60,402 nt of DNA from Anaerococcus lactolyticus ATCC 51172 (GTDB taxonomy: Bacteria; Bacillota; Clostridia; Tissierellales; Peptoniphilaceae), in the NCBI RefSeq assembly GCF_000156575.1, contig NZ_GG666047.1, positions 169,271 to 229,672 on the forward strand, written 5' to 3'. Below are positions 1-9,588 of the stretch, piece after piece. The translations under genes and the position numbers were made by a program. The notes under the pieces were generated by a model. The model searched no databases and was not told the origin of the DNA. It was given only the letters and a program-made list of their open reading frames with translations. Positions within the stretch are counted from its first letter, which is position 1. Every line of letters begins with the position of its first letter.

Positions 1-153
1 GAAAAACAACGGGAAAATCTCGTAGAACTGAGACAATCAATAGATAGTCCAGCAAATGCCAAGAAGGAGCAAAGCTTCTTCTGGAAAATAGATTTTAAAA
101 TAATAATAAATTATTTTTATAAGAAAGAATCATCTTTCAAAGAATCTTATTAA
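1..153 (+). CDS. 3' end of an unrecognised protein (partial)
   Basis: An open frame runs from the first base to a TAA at 151-153, giving about 50 C-terminal residues. The segment is rich in Lys, Glu, Phe and Tyr (it ends KESSFKESY) and has a basic, aromatic patch around WKIDFKIIINYFYKK that could lie at a membrane surface. A rho-independent terminator follows directly, which supports this as a true gene end rather than a chance frame. Its start is outside the window. I do not recognise a family, and 50 residues are too few to guess a function. Confidence 0.5.
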   Translation, partial: EKQRENLVELRQSIDSPANAKKEQSFFWKIDFKIIINYFYKKESSFKESY

Positions 154-156
154 ATT

Positions 157-187
157 TAAAAAAGCGGGCCTGGCTCGCTTTTTTGTT
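157..187 (+). terminator. Rho-independent terminator of the first gene
   Basis: A-run, GC-rich stem (AAAAAGCGGGCC against GGCTCGCTTTTT, one G-T pair) and a T-run. It sits between the partial gene and the lipoprotein gene and overlaps nothing. Confidence 0.75.
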
Positions 188-198
188 TAGGAGAAGCT

Positions 199-1485
199 AT
201 GTTAAAGAAAAAAACTTTTCTTAGTATTTTTCTGATTTTAATGCTTGTTTTTACGGCTTGTGCTAAAAAGGATAAGCTAGCTGAAAAAGAAAAGTTACAG
301 CAGGCTCTTGAGAGTAGCGAAAATATCGAGAAAAAAATATCTAAGAAAAAGAAATCTTCAAAAAAGAAAATAGGAGTGCCTTACGAAATAGGTATTACGC
401 CAGATGATTACAATATGGATTATGACACATCAAGACTCCTATCATTTGAGGATAAGAAGAGTAAGTATTATCCAAAAGACGGCGTTAGGGGTTTATATCT
501 CAACTCTGGTTTAGTAAATAATCCTGAAGTTTATAATAAGATAATTAGTCTAATTGAAAATTCTAATTTAAATACGGTTGTTATTGATGTTAAGGACGAC
601 TGGGGCAATGTTACTGTAAATTTTAATACTGATAACGAAGAAGTTAAATATGCAAATAGTAAATTGCTTAACGCAAAAACTCTTATTACAGACCTTCATG
701 CTAGGGGGATTTATGTTATAGCTAGGATTACTACCTTTAAAGATTCAGTCATCACAAAACTTCATCCTGAGTGGGGATTTAAAAGAGAAAATGGAAGTTT
801 GTGGGCGAATGCTAACGGGGAGGTTTTTGTCAATCCTTTCCTAAAAGAAGTCCAAGATTATAATATTGAGATAGGCGAGCTTGCTGCTGAGGCAGGTTTT
901 GATGAAATCCAATATGACTATGTAAGGTTTGCTGAAGGTTTTGAAACTTTTGGAGATACTCTTTCCTATCCAAGAGGTGAATATGAAAATAAGCCAATGG
1001 CAGAGGGGGATAAGAGGGTTGCTGCAATAACAGGATTTGTTAGGAAGGCCCGAGAATCTATCTCAGCCTATGGGTTACCAGTGTCTGTGGATGTATTTGG
1101 TTATGCCCTTCAAGCAGGCAGGGCTAGTGGTATTGGACAAGATTTTTCAGAAATATCCAACGAGGCAGATATAATGAGTTCAATGATTTATCCTTCTCAC
1201 TGGGGAGCGTATTCTTTTGACATAGAAAAACCCGACTTAGAACCTTATGAACTTGTTAAAAGATATCTTAAGGAAGAACAAGCAATATTTAAGTCTCTAG
1301 ATCATAGTCCACAATCACGTCCATGGATTCAGGATTTTACAGCATCTTGGCTGGGTGACGGAAATTGGATGGTATATGACGCAGATGCTGTCCAAGCTCA
1401 AATTGATGCGATATATGAGTCTGGTCAAAGAGAATATTTGATTTGGAATTCAAATAGCACCTATACAGAGGGTGTTGATTATTAA
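199..1485 (+). CDS. Putative glycoside hydrolase lipoprotein (DUF4015/GH13-like family)
   Basis: 428 residues. Residues 1-21 form a lipoprotein signal: basic MLKKK, a hydrophobic stretch and a lipobox ending in TAC, so Cys21 is the predicted lipidated residue and the protein should sit on the outer face of the membrane. After a Lys-rich linker (about 25-60), the rest matches the putative glycoside hydrolase (DUF4015) family from memory: an opening GVRGLYLNSG strand, VIDVKDDWG, then EIQYDYVRF and VSVDVFGY, as expected for a TIM-barrel with acidic residues at strand ends. The substrate is unknown; a cell-wall or capsule polysaccharide is an inference. The start is set by AGGAG seven bases upstream of ATG. 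It is monocistronic, flanked by terminators on both sides. Confidence 0.78.
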   Translation: MLKKKTFLSIFLILMLVFTACAKKDKLAEKEKLQQALESSENIEKKISKKKKSSKKKIGVPYEIGITPDDYNMDYDTSRLLSFEDKKSKYYPKDGVRGLYLNSGLVNNPEVYNKIISLIENSNLNTVVIDVKDDWGNVTVNFNTDNEEVKYANSKLLNAKTLITDLHARGIYVIARITTFKDSVITKLHPEWGFKRENGSLWANANGEVFVNPFLKEVQDYNIEIGELAAEAGFDEIQYDYVRFAEGFETFGDTLSYPRGEYENKPMAEGDKRVAAITGFVRKARESISAYGLPVSVDVFGYALQAGRASGIGQDFSEISNEADIMSSMIYPSHWGAYSFDIEKPDLEPYELVKRYLKEEQAIFKSLDHSPQSRPWIQDFTASWLGDGNWMVYDADAVQAQIDAIYESGQREYLIWNSNSTYTEGVDY

Positions 1486-1560
1486 AACAGGGAAATTTAC
1501 CTGAACCCCTCCATCCATATTCCGGATTTTGGGGTTCAGGTCAAATTACCTGTTTTTTTG
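1486..1560 (+). terminator. Long two-part terminator hairpin
   Basis: The arms AACAGG-AAATTTACCTGAACCCC and GGGGTTCAGGT-AAATTACCTGTT are complementary with small bulges, followed by seven T. It closes the lipoprotein gene. The stem is unusually long for a terminator. Confidence 0.8.
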
Positions 1561-1562
1561 TA

Positions 1563-1590
1563 CAAAAAAAACCACCTAAGCTTAGGTGGT
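1563..1590 (-). terminator. Terminator of the AraC-type regulator gene
   Basis: Perfect 20-bp palindrome (ACCACCTAAG/CTTAGGTGGT) at 1571-1590 with a run of A on the plus strand, which is a U-run for minus-strand transcripts. It lies just past the stop of the minus-strand gene. Confidence 0.8.
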
Positions 1591-1596
1591 AAAATT

Positions 1597-2445
1597 TTAT
1601 AGCCTATGTTTTCTTCTAAATTGAGAAGGAGTTTGTCCGGCTTTCTTTTTAAAAACTTGGTTAAAGTATGATTGGGAATTAAAACCTACCATAGCAGATA
1701 TTTCTTCCATAGAGTGGTTAGTTGAAATTAGCAAACTCTTCGCAATTTCTATTCTTTTAAGAATTAAATATTCGATTGGTGTAATCCTATATGACTGTTT
1801 AAATTCAGAAATAAGGTGGAACTTATTCATGTAGGCCATAGCAGAAAGGTCTTCGAGTTTTATATCCTCACTGTAATTTGAATCAATGTAAGATTTAATA
1901 TAGTCGATCTGCCTATTAACCTTCTTGTCACGTTTGATTGTTATATCTTTTCTGTATTTTCTAAGAAGATTGATAACTAAGGTTGTGGCAGTAGCATTTG
2001 CAAGCGATCTGGCAAAGATATCATTGCTTTTGTATTCCCTATGGATATCTTCAAAATAATCTTCAAATCTTAAAGCCTTATTTCTATTATCTATATGAAA
2101 ATAGTTGATTGATTTAGATTCGTCATCATCAAGTCCTGCTATAGAAACACTTTCTATACCAAAACCTAAGTATTTAACATTAGAAATACTTTTATCTAGG
2201 TGAAGAGTATGGCCTACATTTGAATTAATAATTATAAGGTCGCCAGCATTAACTTCGATATTATCGTTTTCTATAGTAAGTCTTCCAAATCCTTCATCTA
2301 GGTAATAAAAATATGTAAAAGGATGAAATTGAATTCTGCTTGAAATTTTTGAATCATTAATATTTTTTTGAGCATCGAGAATTTTTATTTCGAGATTATT
2401 TAGACTATTTTCTTCTTCTATAATTTGTTCATTATTTTTTTCCAT
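1597..2445 (-). CDS. AraC family transcriptional regulator
   Basis: 282 residues. The N-terminal half (about 35-130) looks like a cupin-type ligand-binding domain (FHPFTYFYYLDEGFG, then VNAGDLIIINSNVGHTL). The C-terminal 100 residues are an AraC/XylS double helix-turn-helix: IDSNYSEDIKLEDLSAMAYM for the first HTH, and EEISAMVGFNSQSYFNQVFK followed by G-x-TPSQFR for the second, which is the family signature. It should bind DNA and respond to a small molecule, probably a sugar or metabolite, but the ligand cannot be read from the sequence. It stands alone, convergent with the lipoprotein gene, so the lipoprotein is a plausible but unproven target. Confidence 0.88.
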   Translation of the reverse strand: MEKNNEQIIEEENSLNNLEIKILDAQKNINDSKISSRIQFHPFTYFYYLDEGFGRLTIENDNIEVNAGDLIIINSNVGHTLHLDKSISNVKYLGFGIESVSIAGLDDDESKSINYFHIDNRNKALRFEDYFEDIHREYKSNDIFARSLANATATTLVINLLRKYRKDITIKRDKKVNRQIDYIKSYIDSNYSEDIKLEDLSAMAYMNKFHLISEFKQSYRITPIEYLILKRIEIAKSLLISTNHSMEEISAMVGFNSQSYFNQVFKKKAGQTPSQFRRKHRL

Positions 2446-2645
2446 TTTTTAAGCCTCTGTATTATTGCTAAACTTTATATTGTATCGTAATTATATTTAT
2501 ACATATATTATACTATATTTCAGGAAAAATTTTAACAATAATAAGACATTATTTGAAATATTTTTCTAATTATTATAAGAAAATATATATTTTTTTTAAT
2601 AAAGATAGGAAATATTTTTTGATTTTTGTTTTAAGCTGGGGTTAA

Positions 2646-2673
2646 TTGATTAAAATTACAAGAAAAGTATAAT
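2646..2673 (+). promoter_or_regulatory. Sigma-A-type promoter of the dnaG operon
   Basis: TTGATT at 2646-2651 and TATAAT at 2668-2673, 16-bp spacer, 16 bp upstream of the dnaG start codon. The 2446-2645 stretch before it is very AT-rich and holds nothing else I can identify. Confidence 0.65.
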
Positions 2674-2689
2674 TTTATTAGGTGAGAAG

Positions 2690-4357
2690 ATGAGTTTAAT
2701 ATCAGATGACATGATTAATCAAATAAAAGAAAATTCAGACATAGTAGATATAATTGGTGAATATGTCGACCTTAAGAAGGCAGGTTCATCTTATAAGGGT
2801 CTATGTCCTTTTCATAATGAGAAAACCCCATCTTTTACAGTAGATAAGAAGAAACAATTATTTCACTGTTTCGGGTGCGGAGCAGGTGGAGACGTTGTTT
2901 CTTTTATAATGCAAAAAGAAGGCTTGTCCTATCCAGAAAGCCTTAAATATTTAGCTCATAAGGCTGGTATAAATATAGTTTTTACTGAAAATCCTGAAGT
3001 TAATCAGAAGAAAGTTAGGCTTTATGAAATAAATAAAGAAATAATGATGTATTTTTATAAAAATTTACTTACAACTAAGGCACCTCAAGACTACCTTCTT
3101 AAGAGAGGGCTTAGGAGTAATATTGTAAATACATTTATGTTGGGCTATGCCAAAGATAGTTGGGATGATTTGCTATCTTTTGCAAAATCAAAAAATATAA
3201 ATGAAGATGACCTTTTTGAACTTGGGCTAATAGCTAAATCTAAAAATGGCAAATTTTATGACAAGTACAGAAATCGAATTATTTTTCCAATCATTGATAC
3301 TTATGGGAGGATAATAGGTTTTGGCGGAAGGTCAATTGATAATACCATGCCTAAGTACCTAAATTCACCTGAATCAGATGTATTTAAAAAAAGATTTAAT
3401 CTTTATGGCTTAAATATTTTTAAGAAGCAATCTAAGCGTGATTTGATCCTTGTAGAAGGATATATGGATGTCATCGCTTTAAATAATAATGGAATTGACC
3501 TTGCAGTTGCAAGCCTTGGTACAGCCCTAACTGTTGAGCAAGCAAAACTAGCAAAAAGATATGCTGATAATATTTATATTTGTTATGATTCAGATTCTGC
3601 TGGTATAAAAGCTACAAAAAGAGCTATAGAAATATTTAAAGAAGCTGAAATTGGGGTAAGTATAATACAGCTAGGTGAGGGTCTTGATCCTGATGAGTAT
3701 GTAAAAAAATATGGCAAAGAGGCTTTTGAAAATAAAATTAATGAAGCTGTTGATGAGTATAACTACACTTACGAGCAAATTTTGGATGGCTATTCTCAAG
3801 CTAGTGAAAATGAAAAACTTGAAAAACTTAATCAATTTATTGGTTTTTTAGCTTCTATTAATCAAGATTTGACTAGGGAAATTTTTATCAACAAGGTTTC
3901 AAACCTCTTTGATATTGACAAACAGACTTTAAAAGGTGCTATTTCAAAGTATAATAACAAACATCATAAAGAAAAAATATATAAAGATAATTTTCCTGAG
4001 CCAAATATAGTTGTTGAAGAAAAAAAGACTGATATAAACGCTCATGAACTTGAAATATTAAGACTTATCTTTAATCAGCAGGAAGATTATAAAGAAAACT
4101 CTGATTATTTTGATAAGTATTTGACTAGTCCCAAGGCTAAAAATTTTAGGGATTTCCTTATAAATAAAGAAGTTGATAAATTTAATAAAGCTGATAGTGA
4201 CTATAGATATATGCTTGACTATGTAATGGATGATAATAATCCAATTTTAGTTAGTGAGTTAAAAGATAAGATAAACCTATATGAAAGGATTCAAAAGAGA
4301 AATAACCTTAGAAGGAGTCCTATAAATAGTAAGGGGAGAGATGATGAACAGCGATGA
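2690..4357 (+). CDS. dnaG: DNA primase DnaG
   Basis: 555 residues. It makes RNA primers for lagging-strand synthesis at the replication fork. Visible domains are an N-terminal CHC2 zinc ribbon with Cys39, His42, Cys60 and Cys63 ([11 protein letters not shown], then FHCFGCG), the RNA polymerase core including the Toprim motif [11 protein letters not shown] with the metal-binding Glu256, and DSDSAG at about 300-305. The C-terminal helicase-binding region is poorly conserved and Lys/Asn-rich. RBS GGTGAGAAG precedes ATG. It heads the macromolecular-synthesis operon and overlaps rpoD by 14-17 bases, so the two are translationally coupled. Confidence 0.97.
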   Translation: MSLISDDMINQIKENSDIVDIIGEYVDLKKAGSSYKGLCPFHNEKTPSFTVDKKKQLFHCFGCGAGGDVVSFIMQKEGLSYPESLKYLAHKAGINIVFTENPEVNQKKVRLYEINKEIMMYFYKNLLTTKAPQDYLLKRGLRSNIVNTFMLGYAKDSWDDLLSFAKSKNINEDDLFELGLIAKSKNGKFYDKYRNRIIFPIIDTYGRIIGFGGRSIDNTMPKYLNSPESDVFKKRFNLYGLNIFKKQSKRDLILVEGYMDVIALNNNGIDLAVASLGTALTVEQAKLAKRYADNIYICYDSDSAGIKATKRAIEIFKEAEIGVSIIQLGEGLDPDEYVKKYGKEAFENKINEAVDEYNYTYEQILDGYSQASENEKLEKLNQFIGFLASINQDLTREIFINKVSNLFDIDKQTLKGAISKYNNKHHKEKIYKDNFPEPNIVVEEKKTDINAHELEILRLIFNQQEDYKENSDYFDKYLTSPKAKNFRDFLINKEVDKFNKADSDYRYMLDYVMDDNNPILVSELKDKINLYERIQKRNNLRRSPINSKGRDDEQR

Positions 4358-6146
4358 TAATAAATTGCTCGAAGATGATGTTCTAAATGAGATTATCGAA
4401 GAGTTTGAATCTTTAAGCGAGAGTCAAGATGGTATGATTACTTATAGCCAAATTTTTGATTTCGATGATTTTAAAGATATGGATAAAGAGAGTCAAAAGC
4501 TAATTCTTGCTAGAATCGCAAGTTCTGGGATAGAAATTGTTGAGAGATCGGAAACTGAGCTCGACCAAGAAGAAGAAATTGAAGATGACATCGAAGAAGA
4601 AGAGCAAGAAGAAGAGATTGACGAAAAAGAATTAGAAAAAGAAATAGATAAGACCGTAGATAACCTAGTCGGCATTAAACTTGATGACCCAGTAAAGATG
4701 TATCTTAAAGAAATTGGTAAGGTAGACTTGCTTACTGCTACAGAAGAGATTATTCTCGCTAGACGCATGGAAACTGGCGAGATTGCACATAAATCTTTAC
4801 ACGGTTATAAGTTTAGCAAACAAAACAAAAATAAACTGGCAAATGATGTTTTCTTTGGAGACTTAGCTAGGGTATTAGAAGAAGCGAACAGCTCTCTACT
4901 TGATGATAGAAAGTTAAGTGAAGATACAATCAAAGACCTTGAAGGTCTTATAAACATGGGAGCTCTCTTCAAACAAATTATGGAAGATGACCTTGATAAG
5001 GATCAATTGGACCAGTTAAATGCGAAGATAATAATTTGTAATATTGCTCAAAATTCTATAGATGATGATGATTTATCTAGAAAGGACGCCAATATCCTTT
5101 GTGATTTATTCGATTCCTTTGATCATATGTTAAATATCATCGAGAATGATGAAGTAGTCAGCATGGTTTATTCTTCTTTTAATGACCTCTTGAAGAAGGC
5201 TGCTAATAAGGATGCTATAAAGACTAATGATCAGATGATTATTGATAATCTTTTGAAGACTTCTGAATTTGCAGAATCTATCAGAAATAGGAAAATCTTA
5301 TCTGATGATGAGGCTTCTTATCTTTCATATATAATAGATCAGAGAAATATGTCTTTGAAAATGTTAAATAGGGAAGAATTTAATGAGGACGAACTTAAAA
5401 AACTTAAGGTTGATGTATTAAAATCACAAAGAGCTAAGGAAAAACTCGCCGAAACTAATCTAAGGCTCGTTGTTTCAATTGCAAAAAAATATGTTGGTCG
5501 TGGAATGAGCTTTTTGGACTTAATCCAAGAGGGTAATATGGGTCTTATGAAGGCTGTTGACAAGTACGACTACAATAGGGGTTTTAAATTTTCAACTTAT
5601 GCTACTTGGTGGATTAGACAAGCCATAACTCGTGCCATAGCTGATCAAGCTAGGACTATTAGAATACCAGTTCATATGGTAGAAACAATAAACAAGTTAG
5701 TTCGCATCCAAAGGCAACTTGTTCAAGACCTGGGAAGAGATCCATCAAATGAAGAAATTGCAGATATCATGGGTATTGAGGTTGAAAAAGTCTCTGAGAT
5801 AAGAAAGATCGCTCAAGAGCCTGTAAGTTTAGAAACTCCAATTGGAGAAGAAGATGACAGCCACTTGGGAGATTTTATAGAAGACGATACTGCTATAGAT
5901 CCAGGAGAAGCTGCTAACTATACTATGTTAAGAGAACAACTCAATGATGTTTTATCATGCCTAGGGGCTAGGGAGAAACGTGTCCTACAATTAAGGTTTG
6001 GCTTAATTGACGGTACTCCACGCACCCTCGAAGAAGTTGGTAAAGAATTTGATGTAACTAGGGAGAGGATTAGACAAATTGAGGCTAAGGCCTTAAGAAA
6101 ATTAAAATCTCCTAACAAAAGTGAATTATTGAAAGATTTTTTATAG
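4344..6146 (+). CDS. rpoD: RNA polymerase primary sigma factor RpoD (SigA)
   Basis: About 600 residues. This is the housekeeping sigma factor that directs RNA polymerase to TTGACA/TATAAT promoters. Regions seen: a very acidic N-terminal stretch (about 75-105, mostly Glu/Asp, region 1.1 side), region 1.2 ([13 protein letters not shown]), region 2 ([17 protein letters not shown] through [18 protein letters not shown]), region 3 and region 4 with the helix-turn-helix [21 protein letters not shown] large nonconserved insert (about 140-330) separates 1.2 and 2, as in other primary sigmas. Two ATGs are adjacent (4341 and 4344); the second is better spaced from AGGGGAG, so I use it. It starts inside the end of dnaG. 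Confidence 0.97.
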   Translation: MNSDDNKLLEDDVLNEIIEEFESLSESQDGMITYSQIFDFDDFKDMDKESQKLILARIASSGIEIVERSETELDQEEEIEDDIEEEEQEEEIDEKELEKEIDKTVDNLVGIKLDDPVKMYLKEIGKVDLLTATEEIILARRMETGEIAHKSLHGYKFSKQNKNKLANDVFFGDLARVLEEANSSLLDDRKLSEDTIKDLEGLINMGALFKQIMEDDLDKDQLDQLNAKIIICNIAQNSIDDDDLSRKDANILCDLFDSFDHMLNIIENDEVVSMVYSSFNDLLKKAANKDAIKTNDQMIIDNLLKTSEFAESIRNRKILSDDEASYLSYIIDQRNMSLKMLNREEFNEDELKKLKVDVLKSQRAKEKLAETNLRLVVSIAKKYVGRGMSFLDLIQEGNMGLMKAVDKYDYNRGFKFSTYATWWIRQAITRAIADQARTIRIPVHMVETINKLVRIQRQLVQDLGRDPSNEEIADIMGIEVEKVSEIRKIAQEPVSLETPIGEEDDSHLGDFIEDDTAIDPGEAANYTMLREQLNDVLSCLGAREKRVLQLRFGLIDGTPRTLEEVGKEFDVTRERIRQIEAKALRKLKSPNKSELLKDFL

Positions 6147-6839
6147 ATGGAAGATAAGAAAAGATTATTAGATATTATTAATATCTTAGATTCAGATAAA
6201 AAAATTATAGATGTAGGAACCGATCATGGATTGGTTCCTTTATATTTGGCAAAAAACAAAATTTCTAGCGACATAACAGCTACAGATATTTCAAAGCCTA
6301 GTCTACAAAAACTCGTTGACAGATTAGATGATGAATTAAAAATGATAATAAAAACTAAGGTCACTGATGGTTTTAAAGGTCTTAAAAGTGAACCTAACCA
6401 AGTAGCCATAATTGCTGGCATGGGAGCTAATACCATAATAGAAATAATCGAAGGAAGCTTAGACTTTGCCAAAAATCTTGATTACATGGTCCTTGCATCT
6501 AATGTGAACACTTATGAACTAAGACATTTTTTAAATGAAAAGGGATTTTTTATAGAAAAAGATTTTTTATCCTATGAAAATAGAAAGTATTATGATATTT
6601 TAAAAGTTTTTTATGGTAAAAAACAAACTCTAACCTTTGAAGAACATTACTACGGTTTAACTGATATAGAAAATAGAAGTGATTTATTAAAAGAAAAATT
6701 AGCCATAGATAAGAAAAAGAACCAAGGATTTTTAGAAGAAATCAAGAAAAAATCTCAGGATGAAATGGCTATTAAAAAAATATCTGACAGGCTATTAGCT
6801 ATAAGAAAGGTGGAAGAAAGATGCGAATTCGTGAACTAA
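6147..6839 (+). CDS. trmK: tRNA (adenine(22)-N1)-methyltransferase TrmK
   Basis: 230 residues. It uses S-adenosylmethionine to methylate A22 of certain tRNAs. The class I SAM-binding motif IIDVGTDHGLVPLYLA is near residue 20 and AIIAGMGANTIIEII near 90, both typical of the TrmK/YqfN family. The C-terminal part is a Lys/Glu-rich coiled-coil, also a family trait. ATG follows the rpoD stop without a gap and the gene overlaps the next by 19 bases, so it is read as part of the dnaG-rpoD operon, the standard Firmicutes order. Confidence 0.9.
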   Translation: MEDKKRLLDIINILDSDKKIIDVGTDHGLVPLYLAKNKISSDITATDISKPSLQKLVDRLDDELKMIIKTKVTDGFKGLKSEPNQVAIIAGMGANTIIEIIEGSLDFAKNLDYMVLASNVNTYELRHFLNEKGFFIEKDFLSYENRKYYDILKVFYGKKQTLTFEEHYYGLTDIENRSDLLKEKLAIDKKKNQGFLEEIKKKSQDEMAIKKISDRLLAIRKVEERCEFVN

Positions 6840-7594
6840 TAAAGAAACTAGAAGAAAAATATCCTTTTGATCTACAAGAAGAATGGGATAATTCTGGCCT
6901 ACAAGTGGGAAACCCAGATGAGGAATTAAAGGGAGTAGTCTTATCTTTAGACCTAGAAGAAGAGTCCATAGATTACGCCATTGGAGAAGCTAATGCAAAT
7001 TTAATCATTACTCACCATCCATATCTATTTAATCCAACAAATTCAATTGATTTTAGGGATGGTTTTTACAATAGACTTAAAAGATGCATTAAAAATGACC
7101 TTACAGTTTATGCTTTTCATACAAATTTAGATATAGCAAAGGGTGGAGTCAATGATAATTTAGCCAATATTTTAGGACTTAGGGATGTTAAAAGCCTAGA
7201 ATCAGGCAAAGAACTTGGACTTGGAAGATATGGCTACATCGATAGGAAACCTTGCCATAAATTTTTAGAAGATGTAAAAGAAAAATTGGAAGCTAGTGGA
7301 ATTGTTGTTTATGGTAATTGTGACAAAATGATTGAAAAAGTTGGCCTTTGTGGGGGCGCAGGTTCTTTTCTTATACAGGACGCTTTAAACCAATCCTGTG
7401 ACCTAATAATAACAGGAGATGTAAAGTATCATGAAGCTATGGATATGGCTAATAAGGGCATAATTATCGCTGATGTAGGGCATTTTGCAAGTGAGAACCA
7501 CATTATCTACAAACTAGCCAAAGAAATAGAACAGATAATTGGACAAGAAGTTTATACGTTTTCTAAAACAGATAGGTTTAGACATTTTATTTAA
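6821..7594 (+). CDS. Nif3-like dinuclear metal center protein
   Basis: 257 residues, Nif3/YqfO family (short form without the PII-like insert). The protein should form a hexameric ring with a two-metal site per subunit. Metal ligands are visible in IITHHPYLF near 65, FHTNLDIAKGGVND near 100 and GHFASENH near 220. The molecular function of the family is not settled; a GTP cyclohydrolase-like hydrolase activity has been suggested. It overlaps trmK by 19 bases and closes the dnaG operon, the usual partner arrangement. RBS AAGGTGGAAG gives the start. Confidence 0.88.
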   Translation: MRIRELIKKLEEKYPFDLQEEWDNSGLQVGNPDEELKGVVLSLDLEEESIDYAIGEANANLIITHHPYLFNPTNSIDFRDGFYNRLKRCIKNDLTVYAFHTNLDIAKGGVNDNLANILGLRDVKSLESGKELGLGRYGYIDRKPCHKFLEDVKEKLEASGIVVYGNCDKMIEKVGLCGGAGSFLIQDALNQSCDLIITGDVKYHEAMDMANKGIIIADVGHFASENHIIYKLAKEIEQIIGQEVYTFSKTDRFRHFI

Positions 7595-7624
7595 TTTTAC
7601 ATTTACAATAAAAAGGGGTATCTT

Positions 7625-7969
7625 AACTAGGGAGTAAATCAGATAATCGCGGGGCAATAGCAACGAGGAAAGTCCGTGCACCACAGAGCAAGGATGCTTG
7701 ATAACGTCAAGTAGGAGTGATCCTCAGGCAAGTGCAACAGAAAGTATACCGCCAAATTTGGTAAGGTTGGAATGGTGAGGTAAGAGCTCACCAGCTGTCC
7801 TAGTGATAGGCAGGCTATGTAAACCCCATCCGGTGCAAGAACAAAATGGACATTAGGAGGCTTGCTCGGCCCAGTCCGGAAATGGTAGTTCGCTTGAACT
7901 TGCTAGCAATAGTAAGTCTAGATAGATGATTATCCACGACAGAACACGGCTTATAGGTTTACTCTTTAC
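7625..7969 (+). ncRNA. rnpB: RNase P RNA
   Basis: The catalytic RNA that trims tRNA 5' ends. Invariant stretches are present: GAGGAAAGTCCGTGCACCAC at 7663-7682 (P3/P4 strand and CR-I), CAGAAAGTATACCGCC, GGTAAGGTTGGAATGGTGAGGTAAGAGCTCACCAG in overlapping pieces (P8-P12 area), and the 3' conserved ACAGAACACGGCTTATAGG near 7940-7958. The ends pair as P1 (GAGTAAATC near 7632 with GGTTTACTC near 7957). Its place after nif3 and its size fit a Firmicutes B-type RNA. Ends are accurate to within about 10 bases. Confidence 0.95.
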
Positions 7970-7982
7970 ATAATTGCTACAC

Positions 7983-8122
7983 AATTAGTTACAAAATTAT
8001 AATTAATTGTATTTTAAATTACATTTATTCGGGTAATTGTTTATATATATTGGGAAGATTTTTGGCGAAACTCTAATATATATAAAAACCCTCCGATAAG
8101 TGTAATTTTTTTGTAACTAATT
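7983..8122. repeat. Nested inverted-repeat element (function unknown)
   Basis: A perfect 13-base inverted repeat, AATTAGTTACAAA at 7983-7995 and TTTGTAACTAATT at 8110-8122, encloses two smaller hairpins: AATTAC/GTAATT (8017-8022 with 8033-8038) and a perfect 10-bp pair TATATATATT/AATATATATA (8042-8051 with 8075-8084) with a 23-base loop. No reading frame is present. It matches no riboswitch I know; I looked for the ydaO c-di-AMP motif, which often precedes NlpC/P60 genes, and did not find it. It ends before the promoter of the next gene, so it is not part of that transcript unless another promoter is used. Confidence 0.5.
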
Positions 8123-8123
8123 A

Positions 8124-8152
8124 TTGACTTTTTTGTTAAAAAGATATAAAAT
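8124..8152 (+). promoter_or_regulatory. Promoter of the NlpC/P60 hydrolase gene
   Basis: TTGACT at 8124-8129, 17-bp spacer, TAAAAT at 8147-8152 (TATAAA two bases earlier is an alternative). A 5' untranslated leader of about 65 bases and the RBS GGAGGAG follow. Confidence 0.65.
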
Positions 8153-8224
8153 TAATTTAGATTTCAAAAACAATAGACAAGAAAAGATTTACAATTCATG
8201 ACAATTATGGAGGAGTAATTTAAA

Positions 8225-9532
8225 ATGAGTAAAAAAAATATAGGAGCAGCATTAACAGTTATAGCTGCATCAGCGGCAGTTGCAACAGCTTATGCTACTA
8301 CTGTAACAGATTTAGAAAATGATAAACATACAAATTCATTAATTACTGAGGAGAATAAAGAAGTTGATTCTTCATATTCTTTCGTTAAGTCTAACTATAC
8401 AAAAGAAGTTAAAAATACAAAAATCGCTGGCAGCAAGAGAAACTCAAAAAAAGCTAGCCAAGAGATTAAAAAAGATATAATCATAGAAAAAACAGCTAAA
8501 ACTCTAGTAAAGCCACAAATAGAAAAGGCCCAAGAGGTTGTTGCTTATAACAAGCAAGATCTAGATGGAGTTGTTAAATATGATTCTAAAAACCTTGATG
8601 ACCTAATTGAAGAAAAGGCTCAAGCAGAAGTTAAGGATGTAGTTAGCTATGATAACAAAAAAATAGATGATGCTACTACATATCAAGAAACTACTGAACA
8701 AGCTCAAGCTGCCCCAAAAGCAGTTGCCAAAGAAGCACCAGTAATTTCTAACAAATTTGTAAATACACCAAGCTTATATATAAGAGCATCAAAAGATGCT
8801 ACATCTACATCTAACATAGTTAGAACTATAAAGGCTGGAGATAAGCTAGTAGGTCATGCTGAAGGTAACTGGTTTGTTACTAATGAAGGTTATGTTAGCG
8901 TAGACTACCTAACAAACTATTATCCACAAGACTTAGTTAATAAAATTAACGCAGAACAAGAAGCTAAGAGAGCAGAAGCTGAAGCTATAAAAGCAAAAGA
9001 AGCTAAAGCTGCCGAAGAAGCTAGATTAGCTGAAGAAGCAAGAAAAGCTGAAGAAGCTAGAGCAAAAGAAGCTCAAAAACAACAAGTTAAACAAACTGTT
9101 AAACAAGTTGAAAAAGTTGTTCAACAACAAGCTGTAAGCACAAATGCTCAAGCTGGTCAAGGTGGCCAAGGTGCTGTTAATGTTGCTAGCCAATTTGTAG
9201 GTTCTGCTTATGTATGGGGTGCATCAGATCCTAATGTTGGTTTCGATTGCTCAGGACTAACATCATATGCTTACAAACAAGTTGGTGTTAACCTACCACA
9301 TAGCTCACAAGCTCAATTTAATAACGGTTATGCTGTAGATACTAATAATCTAAAACCAGGAGACCTTGTATTCTTCTCATTCGGTGGTGGTGGAATCGAC
9401 CACGTTGGTATGATAACTGGATCAGACGGATCATTCATTCACGCATCTACTCCACAAACAGGTGTTAGGTATGATAATATTTTTAACGGTTCATTCCAAA
9501 CAGCCTTTAGAGGTGCAAGAAGAATATACTAA
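8225..9532 (+). CDS. Secreted NlpC/P60 peptidoglycan endopeptidase with SH3 domain
   Basis: 435 residues. An N-terminal signal segment (basic MSKKN, then an Ala-rich hydrophobic stretch ending near AYATT) predicts secretion. Residues 95-150 contain degenerate repeats of the type VxxYDxKxLDD. An SH3b-like wall-binding domain follows (about 180-240: LYIRAS, GDKLVGHAEGNWF, GYVSVDYL), then an Ala/Glu/Lys-rich coiled-coil linker (about 245-300), and a C-terminal NlpC/P60 catalytic domain with Cys342 (FDCSGLTSYAY), His393 (DHVGMITG) and His406 (FIHAST), the expected Cys-His-His set. It should cut stem peptides in the wall during growth or separation. It is monocistronic with its own promoter and terminator. 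Confidence 0.93.
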   Translation: MSKKNIGAALTVIAASAAVATAYATTVTDLENDKHTNSLITEENKEVDSSYSFVKSNYTKEVKNTKIAGSKRNSKKASQEIKKDIIIEKTAKTLVKPQIEKAQEVVAYNKQDLDGVVKYDSKNLDDLIEEKAQAEVKDVVSYDNKKIDDATTYQETTEQAQAAPKAVAKEAPVISNKFVNTPSLYIRASKDATSTSNIVRTIKAGDKLVGHAEGNWFVTNEGYVSVDYLTNYYPQDLVNKINAEQEAKRAEAEAIKAKEAKAAEEARLAEEARKAEEARAKEAQKQQVKQTVKQVEKVVQQQAVSTNAQAGQGGQGAVNVASQFVGSAYVWGASDPNVGFDCSGLTSYAYKQVGVNLPHSSQAQFNNGYAVDTNNLKPGDLVFFSFGGGGIDHVGMITGSDGSFIHASTPQTGVRYDNIFNGSFQTAFRGARRIY

Positions 9533-9545
9533 TTTTATAAATATG

Positions 9546-9576
9546 ACGCCCATGGCAAAAGCTTAGGGCGTTTTTT
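9546..9576 (+). terminator. Terminator of the NlpC/P60 gene
   Basis: Stem ACGCCC/GGGCGT with a 14-base loop and six T, 14 bases past the stop codon. Confidence 0.7.
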
Positions 9577-9588
9577 AGTAGGAAAATT

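Noticed and set aside
7970-8224. c-di-AMP (ydaO-type) riboswitch before the NlpC/P60 gene
   Set aside because: Such switches often precede these hydrolases and the element there is structured, but none of the conserved ydaO blocks are present.
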